Shown in pieces: positions 24,368 through 31,611 of a DNA stretch of 64,000 bases. The position numbers were made by a program, and so were the translations under genes. The DNA is from Microtetraspora sp. NBRC 16547 (GTDB taxonomy: Bacteria; Actinomycetota; Actinomycetes; Streptosporangiales; Streptosporangiaceae), in contig NZ_BSSE01000002.1 of NCBI RefSeq assembly GCF_030268965.1, forward strand, positions 62,001 through 126,000. Direction: 5' to 3'. The notes under the pieces were generated by a model. That model had not been told where the DNA came from. It saw only the letters and a program-made list of their open reading frames with translations, and did no database searches. How positions within the stretch are numbered: the first letter of the stretch is position 1; every line of letters starts with the position of its first letter.

Positions 24368-24927
24368 AGAGACTGATGAACGCGGTGACCGCGATTGTGC
24401 TGATCGCGGTCACCGCCGCCTGCGCGTCGAGCGAGGTCGAGCCCACGGCCGCCGACCTGCTGGCACGCCCGCTGAAGGTTCCCCAGATCCCGCCGGGCGG
24501 CGAATGCCCGGTCACCAAGATCATGACGCATCCCACCTCGCTGGCCGGCGACCTTCTGGGCGACGGCCCGGCGAGACCGGCCATCGAGTCGACGCTGCCC
24601 TACATCGGCGATGATCCGGGCACCCTGTTCGCGGGCAGTGGGTGGGGCGGAGAGAAGGTGTTGTGGCTGACCGACCCCGGTCTGAAGATGCCCCTCGTGA
24701 TCAAGGGGAAGCAGCTGGACGGCGACGGTCCGGTCAAGTTCGACGGCACGGACGGCCAGCCCCTACTCGACGAGATCGTCATTGCGCCCGACCCGTCGGC
24801 CAAGGACTGGCGCGACCGCCCGAGTTACGTCCGCCTGAAGCAGCCCGGCTGTTACGCGTTCCAGACGGACACCGCCGACGCCACACACGTCATCGTCTTC
24901 CGAGCCACAGGACCCGTCGTCTCGTGA
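24364..24927 (+). CDS. Lipoprotein, last gene of the Mau-like operon
   Basis: 187 aa from GTG 24364, which overlaps the preceding stop (GTGA). A short signal with lipobox VTAAC at residues about 16-20 predicts a lipid-anchored extracellular protein. The mature part is strand-rich (KVLWLTDPGLKMPLVIKGK, LDEIVIAPDP, ATHVIVFRATG) with two more cysteines (GECPV and QPGCYAF), likely disulfide-bonded. Conserved family not recognised. Given its place, it may be an accessory or docking partner of the Cys-rich exported protein. A strong hairpin 220 bp downstream probably ends the transcript. Confidence 0.7.
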   Translation: MKRLMNAVTAIVLIAVTAACASSEVEPTAADLLARPLKVPQIPPGGECPVTKIMTHPTSLAGDLLGDGPARPAIESTLPYIGDDPGTLFAGSGWGGEKVLWLTDPGLKMPLVIKGKQLDGDGPVKFDGTDGQPLLDEIVIAPDPSAKDWRDRPSYVRLKQPGCYAFQTDTADATHVIVFRATGPVVS

Positions 24928-25146
24928 GCACTGTTCGTTCCCTGACAGAGCAATCCCGCCTGGTCGCCAATGAGTAATCCGGCCTGGTCAAGGAGCTAGT
25001 GGGTTCTGTCGACACGCTGGTCGACGAGGCCGCCGTCGCCGTGTACCGCTGACCAACCGGATCTCGTCGAGTGGCGGCACGAGGCCAGGAACATCTCGCG
25101 CGAGGCGTGGAACGGTCTGCGAGCCGGACCGCCGAAAGGCTCCACC

Positions 25147-25172
25147 GGGTGGGAGGAGCGACCCTCCCACCC
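25147..25172. terminator. Bidirectional terminator hairpin
   Basis: GGGTGGGAGG (25147-25156) pairs perfectly with CCTCCCACCC (25163-25172) around a 6-base loop. It sits between the end of the Mau-like operon and the convergent SapA-like gene. Confidence 0.8.
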
Positions 25173-25183
25173 TTGCCGGCAGA

Positions 25184-25606
25184 TCAGGCGCAGTGCTCCC
25201 AGCCGCTCAACGTCTGGAAGGTCTGGCCAGCCGAGTCGGAGAACCTGCCACCCCACTGGACGCACTTGTTGTTGGCGTACACCCGCACCGGTCCGGCGTA
25301 GATCTTGTATTGGTTGCCGTCACGGTAGATGGTGGACGAGCCTTGCACCTGGATGCGTGCCTCGGTGAACGTCGCAGTGCCCGCCCCTCGGTCCTTTATC
25401 GCAACGACGCAGTTGTGACCGTTGCTGTTGTTGTAGAGCAGGTAGTACGTGCCCCACGGTGAGCTCGTCATCCGGTCGATGATCCGATAGCCAGACCCGC
25501 AGATGCTCTCAGGCGTTGCCGCACTGGCGGGTAGGGCAGGTGTCACAAGGGCCGCGGCGAGCGCGGTCACCACGGCAGCGCGAACGTAGGCACGGAAAGC
25601 AGTCAT
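25184..25606 (-). CDS. Secreted spore-associated protein A (SapA)-like
   Basis: 140 aa. A Sec signal peptide ends near PASAA (residue about 30), leaving a mature domain of about 110 residues. The pattern CGSGYRIIDR ... YYLLYNN ... NCVVAIK ... YAGPVRVYANNKCVQWGG ... WEHC matches the SapA family of small secreted spore-associated proteins of streptomycetes. Four cysteines probably form two disulfides. No enzymatic motif. ATG 25606 has GAGGGT upstream. A related gene lies immediately upstream on the same strand, so the pair may be co-expressed and have arisen by duplication. Confidence 0.8.
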   Translation of the reverse strand: MTAFRAYVRAAVVTALAAALVTPALPASAATPESICGSGYRIIDRMTSSPWGTYYLLYNNSNGHNCVVAIKDRGAGTATFTEARIQVQGSSTIYRDGNQYKIYAGPVRVYANNKCVQWGGRFSDSAGQTFQTLSGWEHCA

Positions 25607-25627
25607 GATGAGAGACCCTCTCGGTAA

Positions 25628-26047
25628 TTATCCGCAGTGAGAAGCCGTGGGAGATGTGGAAACTTCCCACGAATAGATTCTGCCGATCGCGTAGATGCAC
25701 CGGCCCCCGCCGGGTAGCGAACGAGGTCCCGCGTAGTACTGGTACCGGCCGTCGTCATAGTCCATGGCGCGCTGCCGGCAGGAGCTGGCCGGCTTGGTTT
25801 CCTCACAGACGATCAGGTAAACCGCCATGGGTTTGGAGACACCCCAGGTGGAACTGGACGAAACCGTTTTCACGCAGTTGCGCTTGGTCGCGGAGTCGTA
25901 ATAGACGTCCAGATGGCCGTATGTCTTAATCGCGATGTGCTCGATGAGCGAGCCGGAGCAGTCAGCGGCTTGCGCGGGGGACGCACCGGGCGCCACCAGT
26001 GCGACCATGACCAGCGAGATCGTGGTCACTATCGATCGTAAGCTCAT
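25628..26047 (-). CDS. Secreted SapA-like paralogue
   Basis: 139 aa with a Sec signal ending in PAQAA (residue about 28). The mature part shares the spacing of its neighbour: a DVYYDSATKRNCVKT strand pair, RYQYYAGPRS, GRCIYAIGR and a C-terminal HC, but overall identity is low and there are two extra cysteines. This suggests an old duplication of a SapA-like gene. ATG 26047 has AAGGACGG directly upstream. It ends 22 bp before the start of the other SapA-like gene. The surrounding 26.05-26.24 kb presumably holds the promoter; I see no clear boxes. Confidence 0.7.
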   Translation of the reverse strand: MSLRSIVTTISLVMVALVAPGASPAQAADCSGSLIEHIAIKTYGHLDVYYDSATKRNCVKTVSSSSTWGVSKPMAVYLIVCEETKPASSCRQRAMDYDDGRYQYYAGPRSLPGGGRCIYAIGRIYSWEVSTSPTASHCG

Positions 26048-26249
26048 ACCGTCCTTTTTCTCAGTTGGTCCGGTCGGTTGACTGATATCGGGTTAAGGAT
26101 CACTGCGCGCTTCGTAAAGGTCAAGAGGATCAAGGTTCTGTGAATCGGACTATTCGGGCATTCCCTTGGCCTGAAGTTATAAGGCGCGTACATAATCTGA
26201 ATTATGGTTGTGCTGTGCGTATGTAGCCCGGTTTGAGGATGGCCGAAAG

Positions 26250-26410
26250 GTGGGCCGCGCGAGGTGGATCGGATGCCGGCGAGCTCAGGGAACGCGCGGA
26301 ACGCCTCGCGCGGCGGCTCAGCGGCCGCGCGGAGGCGGTGCCGACGATCGCGAGGGTTGGTGGCGGGGGCGCACCAGGGGTGGAGCTGCCTAGCGCGGGA
26401 ATCGCCGTGG
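26250..26410 (+). pseudogene. selA: selA 3' fragment (L-seryl-tRNA(Sec) selenium transferase)
   Basis: The segment ELRERAERLARRLSGRAE followed by PTIARVGGGGAPGVELPS is the conserved C-terminal part of SelA, the PLP enzyme that converts Ser-tRNA(Sec) to Sec-tRNA(Sec). Only about 50 of roughly 430 residues remain, a further one-base frame change near 26270 is needed to join the preceding WIG part, and the end is fused to selB sequence. Non-functional. Confidence 0.75.
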
Positions 26411-26434
26411 GCCAGGAGCGTGGGGCCGTGTCCG

Positions 26435-27768
26435 GCGGTGATGATCGTCGTCGCCGCAGACGAAGGCTGGCAAGCTCAGTCGGCCGAACACCTGGCCGCA
26501 CTCGACGCCCTGGGCGTACGGCACGGCCTCGCGGTCATCACCCGGGCCGACCTCGCGAATCCGGAGCATGCCCTGAGGCAGGCTCACGGCCACCTCGAAA
26601 AAACCGGCCTGGCGGGGATCGACAGCGTCGTCGTCAGCGGGCGGACCCGGCAGGGATTCCCTGAGCTGGAGGCCGCACTGGCCCGGCTCGTCGCCGCGCT
26701 TCCCGAGGCGGACACGGAGGACGCGGTCCGGTTGCGGATCGACCGGGTGTTCACCATCACCGGGGCCGGGACCGTCGTCACCGGAACGCTGACCAGGGGA
26801 ACTCTCCGCGTCGGCGACGAGCTGAACACGGGCGGGCATCGAGTCAGGGTCCGCGCTCTCCAGACACTCGGCGAGAAAGTGGAGCGGGTCTCCGCGACCC
26901 CCCGCGTCGCCGTCAACCTTCGGGGCGTCGACCGTGACGACCTGTCCCGCGGCATGGCGCTGGTGACACCAGATGCCTGGATGGCGACTCGGGTCATCGA
27001 CGTACGGCTGGATTCGGGCATGAACCATCGAGGGGATGCGGTCCTCCATCTCGGGTCGGCCGCCGTTCCCGTCGGGCTCCGCTCCCTAGGCGCCGGCACC
27101 GCCAGGCTCACCCTCAGCCGCCCTCTGCCGCTCAGGACGGGTGACGGGGCCTGCTCCGCGACCCTGGCCGGCACGAGATCGTCGCCGGACTCCGAGTGCT
27201 GGACGTCCGTCCCGCCTCACTGCGGCGCCGGGGTGCCGCGGCCGCCAGGGCGGCCGCGCTTGACGAGGTGGACCTGCCCGATTCCGCGACCCTGCTGCGC
27301 TGGCACGGCCTGCTGACGGGAGGGGAGCTCACCGCGATGGGATGCCTGCCCAGCGGTTCGCCTGTGGTCGGCGACTGGTACACCGACCCCTCGCACTGGT
27401 CGTCGCTGGGACGTCGTCTCACAGAGCACGTCTCGCGACGACCCCCGCTCGATCTGGGGATCACCGTGGATGCCGCCGCCCAGCTGCTGGGCCTGCCCGA
27501 TCGGCGACTCGCCGAGGCGCTCCTCGCACCGCCTCTGATGGTCGAGGCCGGACGGATCCTTCCCGCCGCCAGGTCACTGCTTCCCTCGATCGCCAAGGCG
27601 GTCGCGGAGCTGGTCGCCGACCTCGCCGCGCGTCCCTTCCACGCCCCCACCGCCGAGCGCCTGGACGAGCTCGGTCTGACGGGCAAAGCGTTGGCGGCCG
27701 CGCTTCGCTCAGGCGCGGTGACGTCGATCGGGAAGAACGTCGTCCTTCTGCCCGGCGCCTCGGCTGCG
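26435..27768 (+). pseudogene. selB: selB remnant (selenocysteine-specific elongation factor)
   Basis: Starts inside the GTPase domain (VVAADEGWQAQSAEHLAALD, the region after G3, then AVITRADLA for the NKxD-like step), so the G1 P-loop is missing. Domains II/III follow (FTITGAGTVVTGTLTRG, DRDDLSRGMALV). At about 27150 a single missing base (GCC-TGCTC instead of GCC-CTGCTC) shifts the frame. The product then continues in another frame as LDVRPASLRRRGAAAARA and the winged-helix region, until it is cut off within VVLLPGA, where IS3-like sequence begins. SelB delivers Sec-tRNA to UGA codons; this copy lacks the GTPase motif and the SECIS-binding C terminus. Confidence 0.88.
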
Positions 27769-27971
27769 CCATGGTCTCGGGCGGTCTTCCAACTGGAGAT
27801 CAGCGAGGAGTACAGGCCTTCCCGGCGTAGCAGCGCGCCTTTGCCGGCCTTGTCGAGCTGTTCGTACTCCTGCAGGATCCGGGCCTTGTACGCCGCGGAG
27901 TACCGGCGGGCTGTTGCCCGCTCACGTACCTGCGGGTCAGGGGTCTCCGGGTCTGGCTGTCGTGCTCCCAC
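27768..27971 (-). pseudogene. IS3-type transposase OrfA, N-terminal fragment
   Basis: From GTG 27971 on the minus strand the frame encodes RRYSAAYKARILQEYEQLDK, then GALLRREGLYSSLISSWKTARD, the helix-turn-helix start of an IS3-family OrfA. It is cut off at the junction with selB after about 65 residues. No OrfB (DDE) remains and terminal inverted repeats are not certain. The insertion or a later deletion explains the lost selB 3' end. Confidence 0.8.
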
Positions 27972-28219
27972 GAAGGGATATCTCCTTCCCCACCCTCGAC
28001 ACAGAGTTATGTACCTGTTTGCTACCTCTGTCTAGTTTGACAGGGAGGGCCTGGACTGTGATGGCTCGCCCACGATGGAGGAGGCTTTCACCAAGGGGAC
28101 GCTGCTGGCGGTTCCGGTGCTGGCCGTCCAGATGTGGCTGATTGGTTTCGGAATCCGGTGGCTTCGGAACGGGTCGCGCTCGCTCGTCCGGAGAAGGCGT
28201 TCGCGCCGCGGAAGCGCAG
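27972..28219. other. Short region between IS3 remnant and arm motifs; possible small membrane ORF
   Basis: An ATG at 28075 opens a 66-codon frame with one hydrophobic helix (LLAVPVLAVQMWLIGFGI) followed by an Arg-rich tail. Small membrane proteins of this kind occur in actinomycete integrative elements, but there is no good ribosome site and the frame runs through the arm motifs. I would not call it a gene. Confidence 0.25.
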
Positions 28220-28240
28220 GGGGGCACATCGGGGGCACAT
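28220..28240 (+). repeat. Paired GGGGGCACAT arm-type motifs left of att copy 2
   Basis: GGGGGCACAT at 28220-28229 and 28231-28240, 11 bp apart, about 105-120 bp before the core. Same-phase pairs like this are typical integrase arm-binding sites. Confidence 0.65.
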
Positions 28241-28342
28241 GGCGTCGGAAGACAGCGGCGAACACTGTCAATTGACGGCAGCGTTCCTGGCAGCTCAGAA
28301 GCGATGCCTCTGATTCCGCCGCAGGTTACGGGCATGGGGAAT

Positions 28343-28375
28343 CAGAACCCGGCCTACAGGCCGACTCGTCCGCCC
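28343..28375 (+). repeat. rnpB 3'-end att-like core, copy 2
   Basis: 33 bp identical to the end of rnpB. No other rnpB sequence accompanies it. Confidence 0.95.
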
Positions 28376-28428
28376 CACCCCCGCCCGAACTGGGCATATG
28401 ATCCCGGAGTTTTGCCCCATCCCTTTGA

Positions 28429-28977
28429 TCAGAGTTGTCCGGGGCTGGCCATGCGATAGAAGAAGGGTCCGAGCCCGGCGGAGGCGACGGCTTGGATGAG
28501 CGGAAGGTGGTCCTCCAACATGCTGGCGTGCTCCAAGTCCCCGATATAGACGGGGTCAAAGCCGGCGTCGACGATTAGTTGCTCGGCGACCTGCCGAGCG
28601 TCCGGGTCGGCAGCGAATAGGTTGCTCGGGCGGACCCGCTGCTGTCCGATCTGGTCGTAGATCACCGCCCAGTTGGTGTTGAAGCTCTTGGCGGTCGGCC
28701 CACCGATGATGGACTTGATCTCGTGCGCCTGCGACGTGAACTGGGCGGAGCGTTGCCCGTAGGCGTTGGTCGCGTCGATGGTCACCTTGCCAGCAATGCC
28801 GGTCACGTTCGCCAACGCCGCCGCGATTGCCGGCCCGGGCACGGCGACCAGGACCACGTCGGCCGCCGATCCGTCACCGCCGTCACGGCCCAACGTGATG
28901 ACCTCGTGCCCGGCCTTCGACCAGATCTCGGCCAGTCCGCCGCCGATTCGGCCCCGACCCACCGTGACGATCTTCAT
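28429..28977 (-). CDS. NADP(H):F420-type oxidoreductase-like protein
   Basis: 182 aa from ATG 28977, which has AGGGGCG upstream. N-terminal Rossmann fold MKIVTVGRGRIGGGLAEIWSK (usual GxGxxG reads GRGRIGG), then HEVITLGRDG and ADVVLVAVPGPAI, as in the NADP-oxidoreductase, coenzyme-F420-dependent superfamily (PF03807). IIGGPTAKSFNTN follows the nucleotide domain. Full-length F420:NADPH oxidoreductases are about 220 aa; this is slightly short but keeps the core. It is the only gene between att copies 2 and 3, a self-contained 808-bp segment. Related proteins also act on other substrates, so F420 use is not certain. Confidence 0.8.
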   Translation of the reverse strand: MKIVTVGRGRIGGGLAEIWSKAGHEVITLGRDGGDGSAADVVLVAVPGPAIAAALANVTGIAGKVTIDATNAYGQRSAQFTSQAHEIKSIIGGPTAKSFNTNWAVIYDQIGQQRVRPSNLFAADPDARQVAEQLIVDAGFDPVYIGDLEHASMLEDHLPLIQAVASAGLGPFFYRMASPGQL

Positions 28978-29058
28978 GTGCGCCCCTGTCTGGTTGTCTG
29001 ACCACGACTCCTTGGGCCGGAGTTCAGATCCATCCATGGTCCCCGCGAATGGCGGACC

Positions 29059-29079
29059 GGGGGCGCTTTGGGGGCACAT
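29059..29079 (+). repeat. Paired GGGGGC arm-type motifs left of att copy 3
   Basis: GGGGGCGCTT (29059-29068) and GGGGGCACAT (29070-29079), again 11 bp apart. The following sequence GGCTTCGGAAAAC parallels GGCGTCGGAAGAC after the pair near copy 2. Confidence 0.65.
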
Positions 29080-29183
29080 GGCTTCGGAAAACGCTGGCAA
29101 GCGATGACAACGAACGGAAGCGTTTTCGCATGTCGCTTGCGGTCGAGAGCGAATCCGTGCAGGTAGCGAGCATGCGGAAATTG

Positions 29184-29214
29184 AACCCGGCCTACAGGCC
29201 GACTCGTCCGCCCC
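29184..29214 (+). repeat. rnpB 3'-end att-like core, copy 3
   Basis: 31 bp identical to rnpB positions 21348-21378. The integrase fragment starts 29 bp to its right. Confidence 0.95.
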
Positions 29215-29243
29215 TGCATCTCTGACCTGGGTTTATGTCTGGG

Positions 29244-29750
29244 TCAGGTACCGCTGTTCCGGTGCTGTTCCGCCAGTGCCGCAGCGATCATGACTTCGAC
29301 CGCACCTCTGCCGAGGTCTTCATCGTCCGGGAACAGGTGGCCGTATGTGTCCATCGTCTCGGCGATCGTGGCATGCCCCAGGCGCGCTTGAATGACCTTC
29401 GGGTTCAAGTTCGCCCTGATGAGACTCGACGCGTAGAAGTGCCTCAGGTCGCTCAACAAGCGCGTCCCCTTAGGCAGGTCTGCCGCGGCGACAGCTGCAC
29501 GCCAACACGTCCCGAATGTCGACCGCTGCACGGGCCGGCCGGAGCGATTGGCCACGAGCACCTCGTTCACGCCTGGGGCGTAATGCTGCATGTGAGCTGT
29601 GATCTGTTCGAGCACCGAGTCATCCGCCGGGACGGTCCGCCTCGAAGCCCTGGTCTTCAATGGCACCAGCTTGGTTGCCTGCATCTGCTCATGGATGTGG
29701 ACATGGCGCCACATTGGCGGGCGACGTGGGCGGCCCATCATCGGCGGCAA
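29244..29750 (-). pseudogene. Tyrosine-recombinase integrase, C-terminal fragment
   Basis: About 168 codons of a phage-type integrase catalytic domain: PLKTRASRRTVP (Arg I region), then LSDLRHFYASSLIRA, VIQARLGHATIAETMDTYGHLF with the nucleophile Tyr. The second catalytic motif normally reads HDLRH; here it is SDLRH, so its His is lost. The N-terminal arm-binding and core-binding domains (about 200 residues) are missing upstream, where a MecA_N-type gene ends at 29769. It reads toward att copy 3, 29 bp away, the normal layout for an integrase and its attachment site. It is probably the remnant of the enzyme that recognised rnpB, and is inactive. Confidence 0.85.
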
Positions 29751-29768
29751 GCTCGGCAGAGCGCCGCC

Positions 29769-30395
29769 CTAACCGGTGACCCCAGGTTGGGCCGAGTCGG
29801 CCAGGATTGCCGCCAGTTTGAGGCCTTCGTCGGCGAAGAGTCGTCCTGCCTGCTCTCCTTTGGCTCGCGTTTCCAGGAAGACCAGCCGGGAGGAGCCGTC
29901 GCGTTGGGGTACGACTCGGATCTGCCGTACCTCGCTGGAGCCGATCTCCTGCAACTCGGGGTGGATCACGGTCGGTGACCAGTGAACTTTCCAGGCGCGG
30001 TCAAAATCGATGATCTTCAGGTGTCCGTCATAGGTATAGGGGACCGGGCCGTCGAGGGTGACGGAGAACGTGGCGTAGTAGGTGGCGGTCTCCCCGAAAT
30101 TCCGGTTGTCCTTGGGGTGGACGCGGATCCTCTGGATGGTGATCTTCTTGGCCTGGGAGCCCTTGGTGAAGGCGTCATAGATGCCGTCGAAGTCTCGGGG
30201 CGGTTCCAGCACCTGGGCTTTCATGGCGGGCAGGTCGCCGCGTTGCCAGGCCATCAGGAACGCGGTCGCCGTCTGCTGGGGCGAGCCTTTGGTGCGCACC
30301 GACAGGTAGACGGCAGTGCCTAGACCGAGGATGGCAGCCAGGGCTACGGCGGTGGTGATCCCTGTCCGTCGCCAGCGGGGAGGAAATACGGGCAT
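29769..30395 (-). pseudogene. Penicillin-binding protein N-terminal (MecA_N/NTF2-like) fragment
   Basis: 208 codons from ATG 30395; a GTG at 30422 is an alternative and neither has a ribosome site. A membrane anchor (TTAVALAAILGLGTAVYLSV) is followed by an NTF2-like domain (ATAFLMAWQRGDLPAMKAQV, YYATFSVTLDGPVPYTY, WKVHWSPTVIHPEL). The W-SP-IHP signature is typical of the MecA_N domain in front of class B penicillin-binding transpeptidases. The transpeptidase domain (SxxK, SxN, KTG) is absent and the last 45 residues do not resemble the family. Either a truncated PBP or a stand-alone NTF2-like membrane protein; I favour truncation. Confidence 0.6.
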
Positions 30396-30789
30396 ATCGG
30401 GCGACCCTATCGGCTGGACCACAACACGTGATCCACAGGATTTGACAATTGCTCACCGTACCCGCCTGAGATCAAATACCGGGCCAACGTTCAGAGACGG
30501 GCCACTAGATCCCCGAGAAATGCGTGGGGGCCTGTGCAAACGCGCGTCGCGTCAACGCTGTCAATGGGGTGCCCGTCGCCGGCGCCGCGAGACTGGCGAA
30601 GAACTCCGCTTGTCAAAGGCAACCGCCAGGCGATCTTCGCCGAAGACGATGCTCTGGTTGGGCCTGGTGTACCCGTGACCGGCAGGCGGGCCCTCGCTAC
30701 GCCGGCCCCGGGGCCGATAGGGCGCACCTCGGGACTGCGTTTCACCTTCCCACCTCCACGCCTGCCGGCCAATCCGGCACGCTATACGC
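30396..30789. other. Intergenic region inside the third segment, no supported gene
   Basis: About 390 bp. Open frames on both strands are short and of low credibility. No repeat or RNA was recognised. Confidence 0.5.
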
Positions 30790-31341
30790 TCAGCCGGACC
30801 ATTGACGAGTCGGTCCGGCCAGCGTCTCGATGGACAGCGGCGGGCATGTCTCCTGCTTCTGGGTGAGGTCCGCGAGTTCCTCCGGAGGCTCAGCACCGTC
30901 CCGTATGGCCATGACATAGGCCTTTGCCTCCCGCAGTCCTGGCTGCGGAGCCTGCTTGCGTAGGTGGCGTATCGCGGCCATCGTTCCCTCGGAGCGCAGG
31001 AGCTCTCGGACGGTCGCGACCAGCGGATCGGGAGGTCGGATGCCCTTGACCTGTCGGAGGTACAGCTCCTCCCAGTCCTCGCGTACGTATGTGGTGACGG
31101 GGATGTGGTGGATGCTCTCGTCCTGCCGGTTCACCAGGTAAGGGCCGTGGCCCACCAGCATCTGCTCATGTGCACAGCTGCGGATGTAATCCACCAACTG
31201 CCAGAAGACCAGCCAGCCGAGAGAATGTTCCTCCACGTCAAGGACAGCGAGTTCGGGCAGTCGTGCCATCCACGGCGACTCTTGCCGCTCACGCGACAGC
31301 AGGGCCTCAACCAGTTCGACGGCGCGTTCCTTGGTGACCAC
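30790..31341 (-). CDS. Imm35/YrhB-like protein with bL12 C-terminal-like helix pair
   Basis: 183 aa from GTG 31341 (GATGAGGGC precedes it); ATG 31458 would add 39 residues. Residues about 3-100 match the YrhB/Immunity-protein-35 fold: ERAVELVEALLSRE, LAVLDVEEHSLGWLVFWQ, then GHGPYLVNRQDESIHHIPV. The C terminus (ATVRELLRSEGTMAAIRHLR, then GLREAKAYV) resembles the ribosomal L7/L12 C-terminal domain motif. Imm35-like proteins occur as immunity partners in polymorphic toxin systems, but no toxin gene is next to it. The combination of both domains in a single small protein, inside an integrated element, suggests a stand-alone defence or regulatory role. Function not established. Confidence 0.65.
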   Translation of the reverse strand: MVTKERAVELVEALLSRERQESPWMARLPELAVLDVEEHSLGWLVFWQLVDYIRSCAHEQMLVGHGPYLVNRQDESIHHIPVTTYVREDWEELYLRQVKGIRPPDPLVATVRELLRSEGTMAAIRHLRKQAPQPGLREAKAYVMAIRDGAEPPEELADLTQKQETCPPLSIETLAGPTRQWSG

Positions 31342-31519
31342 GCCCTCATCATTCACCGCAACTTGGACCAGGCGCACACCGCCCAGATCGACTCTGTTCC
31401 GTCTCCGTTCCGCCGGAGCGCCAGCGATGCCCAGAACCTTTGGCAACTGCTGGAACATGAAATCGCAGCTCAGGCCCGATTTCGAGGAGTAGCCGCAGGC
31501 CAGGGAAATGCTGCGATAA

Positions 31520-31550
31520 GAACCCGGCCTACAGACCGACTCGTCCGCCC
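31520..31550 (+). repeat. rnpB 3'-end att-like core, copy 4 (one mismatch)
   Basis: 31 bp with a single G-to-A change at 31535 relative to the other copies. The 60 bp to its left (GCAGCTCAG...GCCGCAGG) resemble the sequence left of copy 2. Confidence 0.93.
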
Positions 31551-31591
31551 TCGCCCCTCTGACCAGCAGCTTTCTCAGCGAGGCCAAGATC

Positions 31592-31611
31592 AGGGCACAT
31601 TCAGGGCACAC
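31592..31611 (+). repeat. Paired AGGGCACA arm-type motifs right of att copy 4
   Basis: AGGGCACAT (31592-31600) and AGGGCACAC (31603-31611), 11 bp apart, 42 bp right of the core. Likely an arm left over from a further deleted element. Confidence 0.55.

Larger units (their letters stand above)
21379..31519. mobile_element. Tandem, decayed rnpB-integrated elements (three segments between four att-like repeats)
   Basis: Four same-direction copies of the rnpB 3' end divide this stretch into segments of about 7.0, 0.8 and 2.3 kb. The right ends of the first two segments share homologous sequence of about 130 bp with paired GGGGGCACAT motifs; the third shares only the core-proximal part. A truncated tyrosine recombinase lies directly right of copy 3 and points toward it, the usual int/att geometry. 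No replication, transfer or excision genes remain. Interpretation: related site-specific elements integrated successively at rnpB, then lost most of their functions. The boundaries are seen in the sequence; the history is inferred. Confidence 0.75.

Noticed and set aside
22187-24927. A complete methylamine dehydrogenase operon
   Set aside because: No large subunit (MauB) or other mau genes are present, and the TTQ tryptophans cannot be matched. Only a Mau-like accessory and small-subunit-like set is supported.
28075-28275. Small membrane protein gene
   Set aside because: No ribosome site, and the frame runs across the arm-type motifs. Kept only as a note.
30491-30772. 93-codon minus-strand ORF in the third segment
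   Set aside because: No recognisable domain and Arg/Pro/Gly-rich as expected for random high-GC sequence.
21379-31519. Active ICE or prophage
   Set aside because: No replication, transfer, capsid or excisionase genes, and the integrase is truncated with a lost catalytic His.
21346-31550. CRISPR array or integron attC array
   Set aside because: Only four repeats with spacers of 0.8-7 kb; each equals the rnpB 3' end. No Cas or integron-type integrase genes.
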